NCBI RefSeq assembly: GCF_003054025.1
Contig: NZ_QBKG01000013.1
Location: 1 to 57,929, forward strand
Origin: Capnocytophaga leadbetteri
GTDB lineage: Bacteria; Bacteroidota; Bacteroidia; Flavobacteriales; Flavobacteriaceae
Direction of reading: 5' to 3'
Length of the DNA stretch: 57,929 nt
Below, one piece after another: positions 14,352 through 24,119 of this stretch; positions within the stretch are counted from its first letter, which is position 1, and every line of letters starts with the position of its first letter. The position numbers and the translations under genes were made by a program. The notes under the pieces were generated by a model. The model ran no database searches and had not been told where the DNA came from. It saw only the letters and a program-made list of their open reading frames with translations.

Positions 14352-17300
14352 ATGAGACAAAAACTGACGTATGTACTGCTATGGGTGCTATCGGCGGTAG
14401 GACTTTCCTATGCCCAAGAGCTCACCATCACAGGGGTAGTAAAAGACAGCGATGGCACTCCACTACCCAGTGCCTCTGTAGTTGTTAAAGGCACCTCTCA
14501 CGGGGTAGCTACCGACTTAGATGGTAAATATTCCATCAAAGTCCCTAATAACAAAACGGTGCTCGTTTTCTCTTCTTTAGGAGCTAAAACCGTTGAACGC
14601 ACTGTTGGTGCCAACAAAGTAATCAATGTTACCCTTCAAGACGAAGCGCAACAGCTCGAAGGGGTAGTGGTTACCGGCTACCAAGAGTTCGACCGTTCTA
14701 AATTTACCGGTAATGCCCAAACCCTCAAAGCCGACAATATCAAAATGGACGGCGTTGTAGACGTAGGGCGTATGATTGAAGGTCGTGCAGCCGGTGTAAA
14801 CGTACAGAACATTTCAGGTACTTTTGGTACTTCACCTAAAATCACCATTCGTGGGGGTTCATCTATCTTTGGCGATACCAAACCGCTATGGGTAGTCGAT
14901 GGGGCTGTACAAGAAGAGGTAGTACCGCTAACCTTCGAACAGCTCGCCTCTGGTGATGCTTCTACCTTAGTAAGCTCAGCTATCTCAGGTATCAATGCCA
15001 ACGACATCGAGAGCATCGAAATCCTTAAAGATGCTTCAGCGCTTTCACTCTATGGGGCACGTGCGCTCAACGGTGCAGTGATTATCACCACCAAAGGGGG
15101 CAAACGCAATATGAAAACCCAAGTGAATTACCAGTTAGAGGAATCAGTGCGTATGGTGCCTACCTATAGCCAGTACGACATTATGAACTCTCAAGAGACA
15201 ATGGACGTATACCAAGAGTTAGAGCGCAAAGGCTACTTCTCACTCTCTTCACACACCCAAGGCCGTTATGGTGGGGTATACAATATTATGTACCGCGCTA
15301 TCGATACTTACGACCCTGCTACAGGCAAGTTTTTACTCGAAAATTCCGATGCAGCGCGTGCAGCTTTCTTGCGCAAATACGAATACGCCAATACCGATTG
15401 GTTTAAAACCCTATTCCGCCCTTCACTTACCCAAAACCATACCGTGAGCCTTTCTGGTGGAGGCGAAAACGCTTCTATCTATGGTTCAATAGGTTTCTTT
15501 GCCGACCCAGGTTGGACAATAGCCGACCGCGTACACCGCGTTACAGGTAACTTAAAGACAAGTTATACCCTTTCTCCTAATGTGAAGATAGGAATCCTTA
15601 CCCAAGGTTCTATCCGTACTCAAAAAGCACCGGGTACTTTTGCTCGTTCAGAAAACACTGTTAGTGGGGGTTACGACCGCGATTTCGATATCAACCCTTT
15701 CAGTTATGCGCTCAACACCAGCCGCACTTTGCGTCCGTATGACGATAATGGCAACCTCGAGTACTACCGCTATAACTACGCTAAGATGAATATCCTTAAC
15801 GAGCTAGCTAATAACTACATCGACCTGAATGTTATCGAGTTAAAACTACAAGGCGATTTAGAGATAAAATTGGCTAAAGGATTAAAATATAACTTCTTAG
15901 GGTCTGTGCGCCACGTAAAGAGCAGCAGCGAACACTCTATCACCGAAGATTCTAACGTGTCAAATGCTTACCGTGCTGCCGAAACTACTATAGTAAGACA
16001 GCAAAACCCTTTCTTATTCACCGATCCTAACGACCCAGAAGCTATTGCCAAAGTAGTAATGCCTGAAGGAGGTATCTTTAAGCTAAGCGAAAACAACTTG
16101 CAAAGCTACTATTTCCGTAATGCATTAGAGTTCAAAAGACTACTCAAAGATGTACACGACATAAAGATATTCTTAGGGCAAGAGTATCGCCATACCGACC
16201 GCGATAATAATAACTTCACAGGTTATGGCTATCAGTTCAACCGCGGAGGCACCGTTTTCACCGATTACCGTGCCGTACAAAAGGCTATTGACGAAAGCAA
16301 CCCTTATTATGGCAAATCATACACCAAAGAGCGTGGTATAGCTTTCTTCTCTCAAGGTACTTACACTTACGACAACCGCTACGTATTGGCAGGTACACTC
16401 AATTACGAAGGTACTAACCAATTAGGCCGCAGTCGTTCAGCGCGTTGGTTACCTACGTGGAATATCAGTGGCCGTTGGAATGCTAGCAACGAGAAGTTCT
16501 TAGAAAACAATAGCACCATCTCTAACCTTGCTTTCAGAGCCAGCTACGGACTTATCGCAGGCTTAAGCCCTGCAAGTAATGCCTTGCCTATCTTCAGAAA
16601 TGCCGTAATGGAGCGTTACAGAAGTGGCGATAAAGAAAGTGCTATCCGAATCTCTTCTTTGCAAAACAGCGAGCTTACTTGGGAAAAAGTATATGAAAGC
16701 AACCTAGGGCTTGAATTAGGGCTATTCAAAAACCGCCTCAACCTTTCTGCCGACATATACCAAAAGAACTCTAAAGACCTGATTGACTATGTAAATACTT
16801 CTGGTATCGGGGGGCAACGCATTAAGTTAGCCAACAATGCCTCAATGGTAACCAAAGGTATAGAGTTGGCATTAGATACTAAAAACATCAAAACAGACAA
16901 CTTTAGCTGGAGTACCGGTATCAACTTTGCCTATTTCAATCAAGAAATTACCAAGCTTTCCGATGAGCCTAACGTTTACAACTTAGTACGCGATTTAGGA
17001 GGAAATGTATTAGGAGGCGCGCGCAATACCCTTTACTCATACGATTTTATCGGTCTTAGCGATAAGGGAATGCCGCTCTTCAACCTGTTAAACGGCAGTA
17101 CAGCTTACCAAGATATTAACTTCCAATCAATTACTAATATCTTAAGCTATCTGAAGAAAGAAGGAGCTGTAGAGCCTAACATCACCGGAGGTCTTTCTAA
17201 CACCTTCCGTTATAAAAACTGGGAACTCAGCGCCCTTATCACCGTACAAGCGGGTAATAAGATACGCAAAGCGCCTCAGTACAGTGTTGATTATAATGAC

Positions 17301-17696
17301 CTAAGCGTTTTCCCTAAAGAAATGCGCAACCGTTGGGTAGCTGCTGGCGATGAGCAAACCACTAACATCCCTGCTATTCCAAGCAAGAGAACCATTACCG
17401 AATTAGGCGAAAACACTCTCCGAAGAGTGTATAACGCTTACAACTATTCTTCTGCAAGAGTAGTAGATGGTTCGTTTGTTCGTATGAAGAGTATAAGCCT
17501 TTCTTATACTTTTGGAAAAGAGGTACTCGATGCTTTACGCGTTAGCAACTTTAGCTTACGTTTGCAAGCTACCAATCCTTTCTTAATATATGCTGATAAA
17601 GACCTCAACGGACAAGACCCTGAGTTTTTCCGCTCTGGTGGGGTTGCTTACCCTGTTACTTCTCAGTATACATTCACTATCAATCTCGGAATTTAA
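14352..17696 (+). CDS. SusC/RagA TonB-linked outer-membrane transporter
   Basis: SusC proteins are TonB-dependent channels that take up large nutrients across the outer membrane with a SusD lid. The start is the ATG at 14352: the in-frame ORF opens earlier, before or within the promoter region, and MRQKLTYVLLWVLSA gives a proper signal peptide ending YAQE. Residues about 25-100 form a carboxypeptidase-regulatory-like domain (ITGVVKDSDGTPLPSASVVV). A TonB-box-like EGVVVTGY and a plug with GGSSIFG and WVVDG follow, then a long beta-barrel. The mature length (1114 residues) is normal. It is the first gene of the uptake operon. Confidence 0.95.
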   Translation: MRQKLTYVLLWVLSAVGLSYAQELTITGVVKDSDGTPLPSASVVVKGTSHGVATDLDGKYSIKVPNNKTVLVFSSLGAKTVERTVGANKVINVTLQDEAQQLEGVVVTGYQEFDRSKFTGNAQTLKADNIKMDGVVDVGRMIEGRAAGVNVQNISGTFGTSPKITIRGGSSIFGDTKPLWVVDGAVQEEVVPLTFEQLASGDASTLVSSAISGINANDIESIEILKDASALSLYGARALNGAVIITTKGGKRNMKTQVNYQLEESVRMVPTYSQYDIMNSQETMDVYQELERKGYFSLSSHTQGRYGGVYNIMYRAIDTYDPATGKFLLENSDAARAAFLRKYEYANTDWFKTLFRPSLTQNHTVSLSGGGENASIYGSIGFFADPGWTIADRVHRVTGNLKTSYTLSPNVKIGILTQGSIRTQKAPGTFARSENTVSGGYDRDFDINPFSYALNTSRTLRPYDDNGNLEYYRYNYAKMNILNELANNYIDLNVIELKLQGDLEIKLAKGLKYNFLGSVRHVKSSSEHSITEDSNVSNAYRAAETTIVRQQNPFLFTDPNDPEAIAKVVMPEGGIFKLSENNLQSYYFRNALEFKRLLKDVHDIKIFLGQEYRHTDRDNNNFTGYGYQFNRGGTVFTDYRAVQKAIDESNPYYGKSYTKERGIAFFSQGTYTYDNRYVLAGTLNYEGTNQLGRSRSARWLPTWNISGRWNASNEKFLENNSTISNLAFRASYGLIAGLSPASNALPIFRNAVMERYRSGDKESAIRISSLQNSELTWEKVYESNLGLELGLFKNRLNLSADIYQKNSKDLIDYVNTSGIGGQRIKLANNASMVTKGIELALDTKNIKTDNFSWSTGINFAYFNQEITKLSDEPNVYNLVRDLGGNVLGGARNTLYSYDFIGLSDKGMPLFNLLNGSTAYQDINFQSITNILSYLKKEGAVEPNITGGLSNTFRYKNWELSALITVQAGNKIRKAPQYSVDYNDLSVFPKEMRNRWVAAGDEQTTNIPAIPSKRTITELGENTLRRVYNAYNYSSARVVDGSFVRMKSISLSYTFGKEVLDALRVSNFSLRLQATNPFLIYADKDLNGQDPEFFRSGGVAYPVTSQYTFTINLGI

Positions 17697-17708
17697 AAAA
17701 TGCTAACA

Positions 17709-19190
17709 ATGAAAAAGATATATATACCTTTAGTAAGTTTAAGCTTATTTGGCTTAAGTTCTTGCGATAAATTTTTAGATGAATTGCCTGACAACCGTAC
17801 TGAAATAGACACGGTCGAAGAGGTTCAAGAGCTGTTAGTAAGTGCTTACCCTAACGGACTATATATGGATATAGCCGAAACTATGAGCGATAACGCTAGC
17901 GATAAGGTTACCCTACCCGAATCAAGCCCCCTCAACACCGACTTGTATACTTGGAGAGGAAGCAACGAAACCACACGCGATACCCCAGTATTCTATTGGA
18001 CAGCCGCTTATAATGCCATCGCTTCTGCTAACCAAGCCTTAGCGTCACTCGAACAGATGAAAGGAGGCAACACTCAAAAATTTCTAAAAGGCGAAGCTTT
18101 AGTAGCGCGTGCTTATGCTCACTTTATGTTAGCATATTTGTGGTGCAAACCTTTCAATCCAGCTACAGCGGCTACCGATTTAGGCTTACCTTATGTTGAT
18201 AAGCCCGAAACTGTAGTGTTTGGCAAATACAAACGCATATCGCTCGAGGCTTTTTATAACGCTATCGAAAAAGACCTTAATGAGGGCTTACCTTTGATTG
18301 ACAATACTAAGTACAGCAAACCCAAATTCCACTTTACTAAAGAAGCGGCTCACGCTTTTGCCACTCGTTTCTACCTATACAAAGGTGATTGGGATAAAGT
18401 TATCGAGCACGCCGACGCGATTTTGGGCAGCAATCCTCAAAGCAAATTGCGCAATGAAAAGGTGCAACAAAAGTCCCTTACAGCTTTGCAAAAACGCGAA
18501 CAAAACAGCAGCAGTGCCGAAGTGTCTAACCTGTTGATAGCGGGCGTACTCTCTCAGTATCAATTCAGACAGACTTCTAACAAATACGGTATGACTTACG
18601 ACTTGATGAACAACCAAATTATCAATGCGCGTACTCACCCATTAAATTTAAGTTGGGCTTATACCGTATATGGTGCTACTGTCAATAACCAAAACCTGCT
18701 AAAATTCCAACCTTATTATACTGATATGAATGTATCAGCAGGAACAGGTGTCCCTCATACTATGGTTACCCTACTATCGTATGACGAAGTTATCCTAAAC
18801 CGTATGGAAGCCTACTTGATGAAAAACGAATACACTAAGTTCTTAGATGATCTAAAAGTATTCTTGCCTGTCAAAACAGAAGCTGACTTCAATAATAGCC
18901 GTCTTACCGAGAGTGTGATAGAAACCAAATACAACGGCAAAGGCACTGATCTCGACCCTGCCTATACTCTTAACTCTCGCCAACGTGTATGGTTAGCTTG
19001 CTTGTTAGATTTGCGCCGTGTACAATTCGCTTTCGAGGGGCTCCGTTGGTTCGATAACAAACGCCTCGGTATGAAGATTACCCACCTCAAAGATGGGGCT
19101 ACTATCGAGTTACCTAAAAACGACCCAAGACGCGAACTACAATTGCCCGACTACGCTATAAAGCAAGGGCTTACCGCTAACCCAAGATAA
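17709..19190 (+). CDS. SusD/RagB lipoprotein
   Basis: SusD-type lipoproteins cap the SusC barrel and bind the nutrient. Translation probably starts at the ATG at 17709 (MKKIYIPLVSLSLFGLSSC, lipidated Cys19), only 12 bases after the SusC stop; an ATG at 17700 is possible. The sequence has the typical DKFLDELP after the lipid site, TPR-like helices (NAIASANQALASLEQMKG; ARAYAHFMLAYLWCKPF) and a C-terminal RRVQFAFEGLRWFDNKRLG block. Its length of about 494 residues is usual. The bound nutrient cannot be read from the sequence. Confidence 0.95.
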   Translation: MKKIYIPLVSLSLFGLSSCDKFLDELPDNRTEIDTVEEVQELLVSAYPNGLYMDIAETMSDNASDKVTLPESSPLNTDLYTWRGSNETTRDTPVFYWTAAYNAIASANQALASLEQMKGGNTQKFLKGEALVARAYAHFMLAYLWCKPFNPATAATDLGLPYVDKPETVVFGKYKRISLEAFYNAIEKDLNEGLPLIDNTKYSKPKFHFTKEAAHAFATRFYLYKGDWDKVIEHADAILGSNPQSKLRNEKVQQKSLTALQKREQNSSSAEVSNLLIAGVLSQYQFRQTSNKYGMTYDLMNNQIINARTHPLNLSWAYTVYGATVNNQNLLKFQPYYTDMNVSAGTGVPHTMVTLLSYDEVILNRMEAYLMKNEYTKFLDDLKVFLPVKTEADFNNSRLTESVIETKYNGKGTDLDPAYTLNSRQRVWLACLLDLRRVQFAFEGLRWFDNKRLGMKITHLKDGATIELPKNDPRRELQLPDYAIKQGLTANPR

Positions 19191-19213
19191 CAAACTTATA
19201 AAATAGCAACTAT

Positions 19214-20065
19214 ATGAAAAAGATATATATATTAGCAATGACTGTAGCACTAACTACAGCTTGCCAAAAAGAAAAAGCACTCGATACCGAAAAGAGTGTA
19301 ATCGAAGAGCCAGCAGCTCATACCAAAAATAATATTGAGCAGTATATATATGATAGTATCCAAAAACCTTATAATGTAGGAGTACTTTATAAGTTTGTAG
19401 ATAATGATTTCAGCAACGAAAATCAAAAAAAGTATCTTTATCCCGCTACCGAAAGCAATGTTATACCCATACTCAAAAAGCTAAAAAGAATATGGATAGA
19501 CCCTTACAACAGAATAGCAGGCGAAGACTTTATCAAAGGCGCTGCTCCTCGGCAAATATCTCTTGTCGGTAGCTGGTTAGTAAATGAGGAGAATGGTACT
19601 ATCACCTTAGGTTTTGCCGATAGCGGTATGAAGATAGCCCTTTTTGGGGTAGATAAAATAGACCTAACCGACCGCGATAGAGTGCGCGAGTACTTCCATA
19701 CTGTGCACCACGAATATTGCCACATCATCAATCAGAAAAAGCCTTATAGTGATGAGTTCGCTAAGATTACCCCTACAGGCTACACGGCTGTGTGGAACAA
19801 CCATACTGATGCCGAAGCCTTAGAATTAGGGTTCATCAGCGCTTACGCTCGTGCTAATAACATCGAGGACTTTGCCGAGATGACCGCTCATATGCTTATA
19901 ATGGGCAAAACTGCTTGGGATACCAAAATAAACGCTATCACCAGTGCAACTGCAAAAGAATCTTTGCGCAAAAAAGAGGCATTCGTAGTGAATTATTTCA
20001 AAAGCGAATGGAATATCGATTTCTATGAACTACAAGCTGAAGTACAACGTAAAATACAACAGTAA
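19214..20065 (+). CDS. Putative zinc metallopeptidase lipoprotein (Mx1-like)
   Basis: The 283-residue protein is a lipoprotein (MKKIYILAMTVALTTAC, lipidated Cys17). It has the zinc motif HEYCH (about residues 162-166, in VHHEYCHIINQ) and a downstream EDFAEMTAHML helix whose Glu is the likely third ligand. This matches the putative zinc-binding metallopeptidase family found next to SusC/SusD and DUF4302 genes in Bacteroidota. It would act at the cell surface, perhaps on the protein part of the imported nutrient. Its stop overlaps the next start (TAATG). Confidence 0.88.
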   Translation: MKKIYILAMTVALTTACQKEKALDTEKSVIEEPAAHTKNNIEQYIYDSIQKPYNVGVLYKFVDNDFSNENQKKYLYPATESNVIPILKKLKRIWIDPYNRIAGEDFIKGAAPRQISLVGSWLVNEENGTITLGFADSGMKIALFGVDKIDLTDRDRVREYFHTVHHEYCHIINQKKPYSDEFAKITPTGYTAVWNNHTDAEALELGFISAYARANNIEDFAEMTAHMLIMGKTAWDTKINAITSATAKESLRKKEAFVVNYFKSEWNIDFYELQAEVQRKIQQ

Positions 20066-20070
20066 TGACT

Positions 20071-21396
20071 ATGAAAAAATTATTATTCCTTTCTATACTC
20101 GTTCTTTTAGTCAGTTGCCAAAAGAACGAACCTAACGATGTCTTTGGCAAAACGCCCTCTGAGCGTTTTGAGCAAAGCCAAAGCGAATTGCGCGCTGCCC
20201 TTACGGCACCTCAGCAAGGGTGGAAGTTAGCCTATGCCACCAATAAAGAGAAGTTCGGTACTTTCAATGTCCTAATGAAGTTCTCTGCCGAAGGCACCGT
20301 CACTATGACCTCTGATATAGGGGGTAGCTACACCCCTACCAATAGCCAGTACACCATACAAGAAGCACAAGGTACCCTATTGGTATTTTCAACCTATAAC
20401 CATATTCATAAGCTGGGCGACCCTCAAAACCCAAGCGATTTGAATGGTAAAGGCTTAGAGGGCGAATTCCAATTCATCTACTACGGCAAAGAAGGCGACA
20501 AACTCAAGTTCCGTACCCAGCGAAAAGATACCGAACAGTTTGTGTATTTCGAGCCTGCTACTGCCAATGATTGGGCTAATGTAGAAACGTGGGGCGAAAA
20601 TATCAACCTCATCGAAGACAATGCCGATAATTATTTCTTTACCGTTAGCAATACCGCTACCAGTACAGGCTATGAAATGAGCTTTGCACACCGCTTCCTA
20701 ACGTTAAAATCAATTACAGGGAATGAAACAGTAAAAGCCAATGTGGTGCCTACCGATAACGGAATCGCTTTTGAGCCGGCTCTTAGCCTTCTCGGCAAAA
20801 ACTTCACCGGTTTAGTCAGAGATAACAGCACAAACCCTCCTACCTATAAGGCTACTGTCGAGGGTACTACTGCCAAGCTAAGCTATTCATTAGTGCCACC
20901 TCAAGAGCTTATAAACGATGATTATAAGCATATTAACACCAGCATATCAGGTTTAGTGATAGTGCCAAACCCTATGGTAAACCATCCTTTGATGTCTGAT
21001 ACGTTCAAAGAACTTCTCGAGCTCGGAGGGGGTAAAACCTTCGCCATCTTTAGATTAGATTTCGAAGATGACGGCACTTGCTCTATACAAGTAGGATACA
21101 AGTTCGACGGCGATAGCAGAAACTCTTGGATTTACCTCGATTGTAACTATGAGCTTAACAACAAACGCTTGTATTTAAACAATCCTACCCCTCTAAACGT
21201 ACAAAACAGTTGGAGACGAACTCAAAATGCAGCTATTCTTGCCAAAGGTAGAGTTCTAATACAAAAAATATTAGACCTCGGGGCTGGAGGCTTCTATGTG
21301 AAGAGTAGTGGTACCTACTCAGGCTATAAACTCTACAGATTACAAAGTTTTAGCGCCCCTGAGTACATCGCACCATTCCTCGGTATAGATAAATAA
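20071..21396 (+). CDS. DUF4302-type lipoprotein 1
   Basis: This is a surface lipoprotein of about 441 residues (lipobox LLVSC). Translation may start at 20065 or 20071; the MKK start at 20071 gives a compact signal. The N-terminal half shows the DUF4302 pattern: GWKLAYAT, LMKFSAEGTVTMTSDIGG and FSTYNHIHKLGDP. The segment YTIQEAQGTLLVFSTYNHIH and the following stretch through YFEPATA are almost identical to the third paralogue, while the C-terminal halves differ strongly. Function is unknown; context suggests binding or processing of the SusC substrate. Confidence 0.85.
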   Translation: MKKLLFLSILVLLVSCQKNEPNDVFGKTPSERFEQSQSELRAALTAPQQGWKLAYATNKEKFGTFNVLMKFSAEGTVTMTSDIGGSYTPTNSQYTIQEAQGTLLVFSTYNHIHKLGDPQNPSDLNGKGLEGEFQFIYYGKEGDKLKFRTQRKDTEQFVYFEPATANDWANVETWGENINLIEDNADNYFFTVSNTATSTGYEMSFAHRFLTLKSITGNETVKANVVPTDNGIAFEPALSLLGKNFTGLVRDNSTNPPTYKATVEGTTAKLSYSLVPPQELINDDYKHINTSISGLVIVPNPMVNHPLMSDTFKELLELGGGKTFAIFRLDFEDDGTCSIQVGYKFDGDSRNSWIYLDCNYELNNKRLYLNNPTPLNVQNSWRRTQNAAILAKGRVLIQKILDLGAGGFYVKSSGTYSGYKLYRLQSFSAPEYIAPFLGIDK

Positions 21397-21426
21397 TAGC
21401 TTTTATAACCTTAAAAAATTATTGCT

Positions 21427-22752
21427 ATGAAAAAAATACTATTCTTAGCTGCACTTACCCTACTGGCAAGTTGCCAAAAAAACGATGACGACACCTCTCA
21501 AGATGAGGACAGAAAAGAGCAAAATAAAGCCTTACAAAACGAGCTTACTAGCAATAAAGACGGCTGGAAACTCACCTATATAGCCGAAGATGGTTCTACA
21601 GGGGGCTATCAGTTTTTGATGAAGTTTGGCGATGACGGTACCGTTACTATGACCTCCGACATCTCATCAACTACTACCCCTACAGCTACTAGCTACAGCA
21701 CCCAAGAAAAAAATGGGGCTCTTGTATTAAGCTTTATAGGGCAAAACTACCTCCACCAATTAGCCGATGCCATCAAAGGCAACGCCGCTAATGGTTTATC
21801 GGGCAAGGTATACCAATTTCAATACGCAGGCAAAGAGGGCAACAACCTCAAGTTTCTAAACCTATTGAAGAGCAGCAAACCTACCCTTGTTTTCGAGCCC
21901 GCTACCGCTAATGATTGGTCAAATATTGATACTTTCGTTGCTAACCTCAACCCTATAACAAAACTTACTGACTATTACTATCTAAAGGTAACAACGGCCA
22001 CACAGTCAGTTACCTATTACAATGTGAGTTTTGATAGCAGAGTCTTAGCCCTAAAGGATACTAACATCAAAGCCCCTGTAGCAGCTACTCAAGAAGGTAT
22101 CGCTTTCTTAAGCCCTCTTACTATCGAAGGCAAGAGCTTCACCTCGCTTACCCGCAGTGGGGGTACCGTTACTCCTACCTACAGTGCTACAGTCGATGGG
22201 GTTACCGCCAGCTTATTCTTTTCTTCAATAAGCCCAGAGTTCTTAAGTTCTAATGATTACAGAGATATCAATACAAGCATCGAAGGATTGTCTATAATGA
22301 CGCAACACTTCAAAAACAATAAGTTTATGTCTAAAACTTTCTATGAAGATGTTTTAAAGGTAAATAACAGCATCGACTTGTTTATGCTTAAAATCAACTT
22401 CGTAGATGCAGGAGAATGCGAAATACAAATAGGTCATATTTTCGCCGGAAGCGGTTTCTCTATCATTCAAGTAAATTGCGAATATGAGTTGAAAAACAAT
22501 CGTCTTTACCTCAAAAACTTAGATAGCCGATTAAGATCAAGCAATGCCACTGCTTGGAATGACGCAAAGAATGCTGCCGTTTTAGAGAAAGCAAAACGCG
22601 CGTTAGGGGCTGTATACAGCTTGGGCGTACAAGGCTACTATATCAAGAAAAAAGATATAGTTATCGAACCTCTTACCGACAACCCTGTATATTACCTACA
22701 AAGCCACGAGTATCCTTTGTATACCTTCCCTGCTTGGGGAGTACCTCTATAG
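21427..22752 (+). CDS. DUF4302-type lipoprotein 2
   Basis: The 441-residue lipoprotein (lipobox LLASC) resembles the flanking DUF4302 paralogues: GWKLTYIAEDGSTGGYQFLM, DDGTVTMTSDIS and a C-terminal Y-rich beta region. It is the most diverged of the three at the N-terminus, with an acidic D-D-D-x-S-x-D-E-D start after the lipid site. It is placed 30 bases after copy 1 and 12 bases before copy 3 in the same operon. The role is not known. Confidence 0.85.
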   Translation: MKKILFLAALTLLASCQKNDDDTSQDEDRKEQNKALQNELTSNKDGWKLTYIAEDGSTGGYQFLMKFGDDGTVTMTSDISSTTTPTATSYSTQEKNGALVLSFIGQNYLHQLADAIKGNAANGLSGKVYQFQYAGKEGNNLKFLNLLKSSKPTLVFEPATANDWSNIDTFVANLNPITKLTDYYYLKVTTATQSVTYYNVSFDSRVLALKDTNIKAPVAATQEGIAFLSPLTIEGKSFTSLTRSGGTVTPTYSATVDGVTASLFFSSISPEFLSSNDYRDINTSIEGLSIMTQHFKNNKFMSKTFYEDVLKVNNSIDLFMLKINFVDAGECEIQIGHIFAGSGFSIIQVNCEYELKNNRLYLKNLDSRLRSSNATAWNDAKNAAVLEKAKRALGAVYSLGVQGYYIKKKDIVIEPLTDNPVYYLQSHEYPLYTFPAWGVPL

Positions 22753-22764
22753 CATATTTACACT

Positions 22765-24099
22765 ATGAAGAAGATTTTATTTTTATTTTTTTTAGCAACC
22801 TTTGTTAGCTGCCAGAAGAACGAACCCGAAGACCTCTTTGGCAAAACACCTGCTGAACGTTTTGAGCAAAACAAAAACGAACTCCTTGCAGCCCTTACTG
22901 CCTCTGAGCAAGGGTGGAAGCTCTCCTATTTTACTAATAGCGAAACATTCGGGGGCTATACCTTACTGATGAAGTTCGACCGAAACGGAAGGGTCGAAAT
23001 GACCTCCGATATAGGCGAAGAGTTCACCTCTACCCAAAGTCAATATACTATACAAGAGGCGCAAGGCACCCTATTGGTATTCTCTACCTATAACCATATC
23101 CATAAGTTGGCTGACCCTCAAAACCCAAGCGATTTGAATGGTAAGGGTTTAGAAGGCGAATTTCAGTTCATCTACTACGGCAAAGAGGGCAATAAGCTCA
23201 AGTTCCGTACCCAGCGCAAAGATACCGAACAGTTCGTGTATTTCGAACCTGCTACCGCCCAAGAGTGGAGTACTATGCAAAACCTTTGGGGAAGCATAGA
23301 GGCTTTAGAGAGCGAACCCATTAGGCACTATTTCAAAGTAACCGCTAATGGCAATGTCGAGAATTACAGCCTATCACTATCGCATAGGTATCTAACCCTT
23401 ACCTCTACAAGCAATAGCGGCAAAGTGCTAAAAACAGGCGTACTCCCTACTACTGAAGGACTCAAATTCAATCCTCCATTAGAGATTGAAGGCAAGACTT
23501 TCACCGAATTGCCTTGGGACAATAATGCCTCACCTGCGCGCTATATTGCTACCGTCGAGAACGTTACTGCTGAGATAAGGTTCACCCGTAACCCTACCCC
23601 CGATCAGCTCAGCAACGACTATGCCGAGCTCAACAATATCAGCCAGTTAGTGCTGCTCAACAGCTATGTAAAAGAGGCGCCACAAACCTCTGACCTATTC
23701 TATAACACCGTGTTCAAAATCGATGATACTAAGTCTTTTAGCCGCATCGACATCATTTTCCAAAGGGGAATTTGCGGTATCTTTGTAGAATACAATTTTA
23801 ATGGTACAGCAGCAAGTCTTTATTCGGTATCTACCTTTTCCCTAAGAGACAAACGCCTCTTTATCGACACCCCGCTAAGAGACCTAAGCTCAAGCAATAT
23901 GGCTATTTGGCAAGCTGCCGAAAACAGTGCTATTTACGCCAAAGCTCAGCAAGCCATCTATGCTATCTTAGCCCTTAGCCGCAACGGACTGTATGTGAAG
24001 AACCTACAAACCAAATATGGTAACAGATTCGACACCTACCTATTCCAAAGTTATAGCTTACCTATCAAGTTCCCTGCTATTGCAGTTCCTAACAGATAA
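22765..24099 (+). CDS. DUF4302-type lipoprotein 3
   Basis: The 444-residue lipoprotein (FVSCQKNEPEDLFGKTPAERF after the signal) is close to copy 1 in its first 170 or so residues. A long stretch from YTIQEAQGTLL to YFEPATA is nearly unchanged, and codons also match at many sites. The C-terminal 270 residues are not obviously alike. This pattern points to duplication with later divergence of the C-terminal half, or to gene conversion of the N-terminal half. Function is unknown. Confidence 0.85.
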   Translation: MKKILFLFFLATFVSCQKNEPEDLFGKTPAERFEQNKNELLAALTASEQGWKLSYFTNSETFGGYTLLMKFDRNGRVEMTSDIGEEFTSTQSQYTIQEAQGTLLVFSTYNHIHKLADPQNPSDLNGKGLEGEFQFIYYGKEGNKLKFRTQRKDTEQFVYFEPATAQEWSTMQNLWGSIEALESEPIRHYFKVTANGNVENYSLSLSHRYLTLTSTSNSGKVLKTGVLPTTEGLKFNPPLEIEGKTFTELPWDNNASPARYIATVENVTAEIRFTRNPTPDQLSNDYAELNNISQLVLLNSYVKEAPQTSDLFYNTVFKIDDTKSFSRIDIIFQRGICGIFVEYNFNGTAASLYSVSTFSLRDKRLFIDTPLRDLSSSNMAIWQAAENSAIYAKAQQAIYAILALSRNGLYVKNLQTKYGNRFDTYLFQSYSLPIKFPAIAVPNR

Positions 24100-24119
24100 T
24101 CTTTTAAACCTTATTCAAA

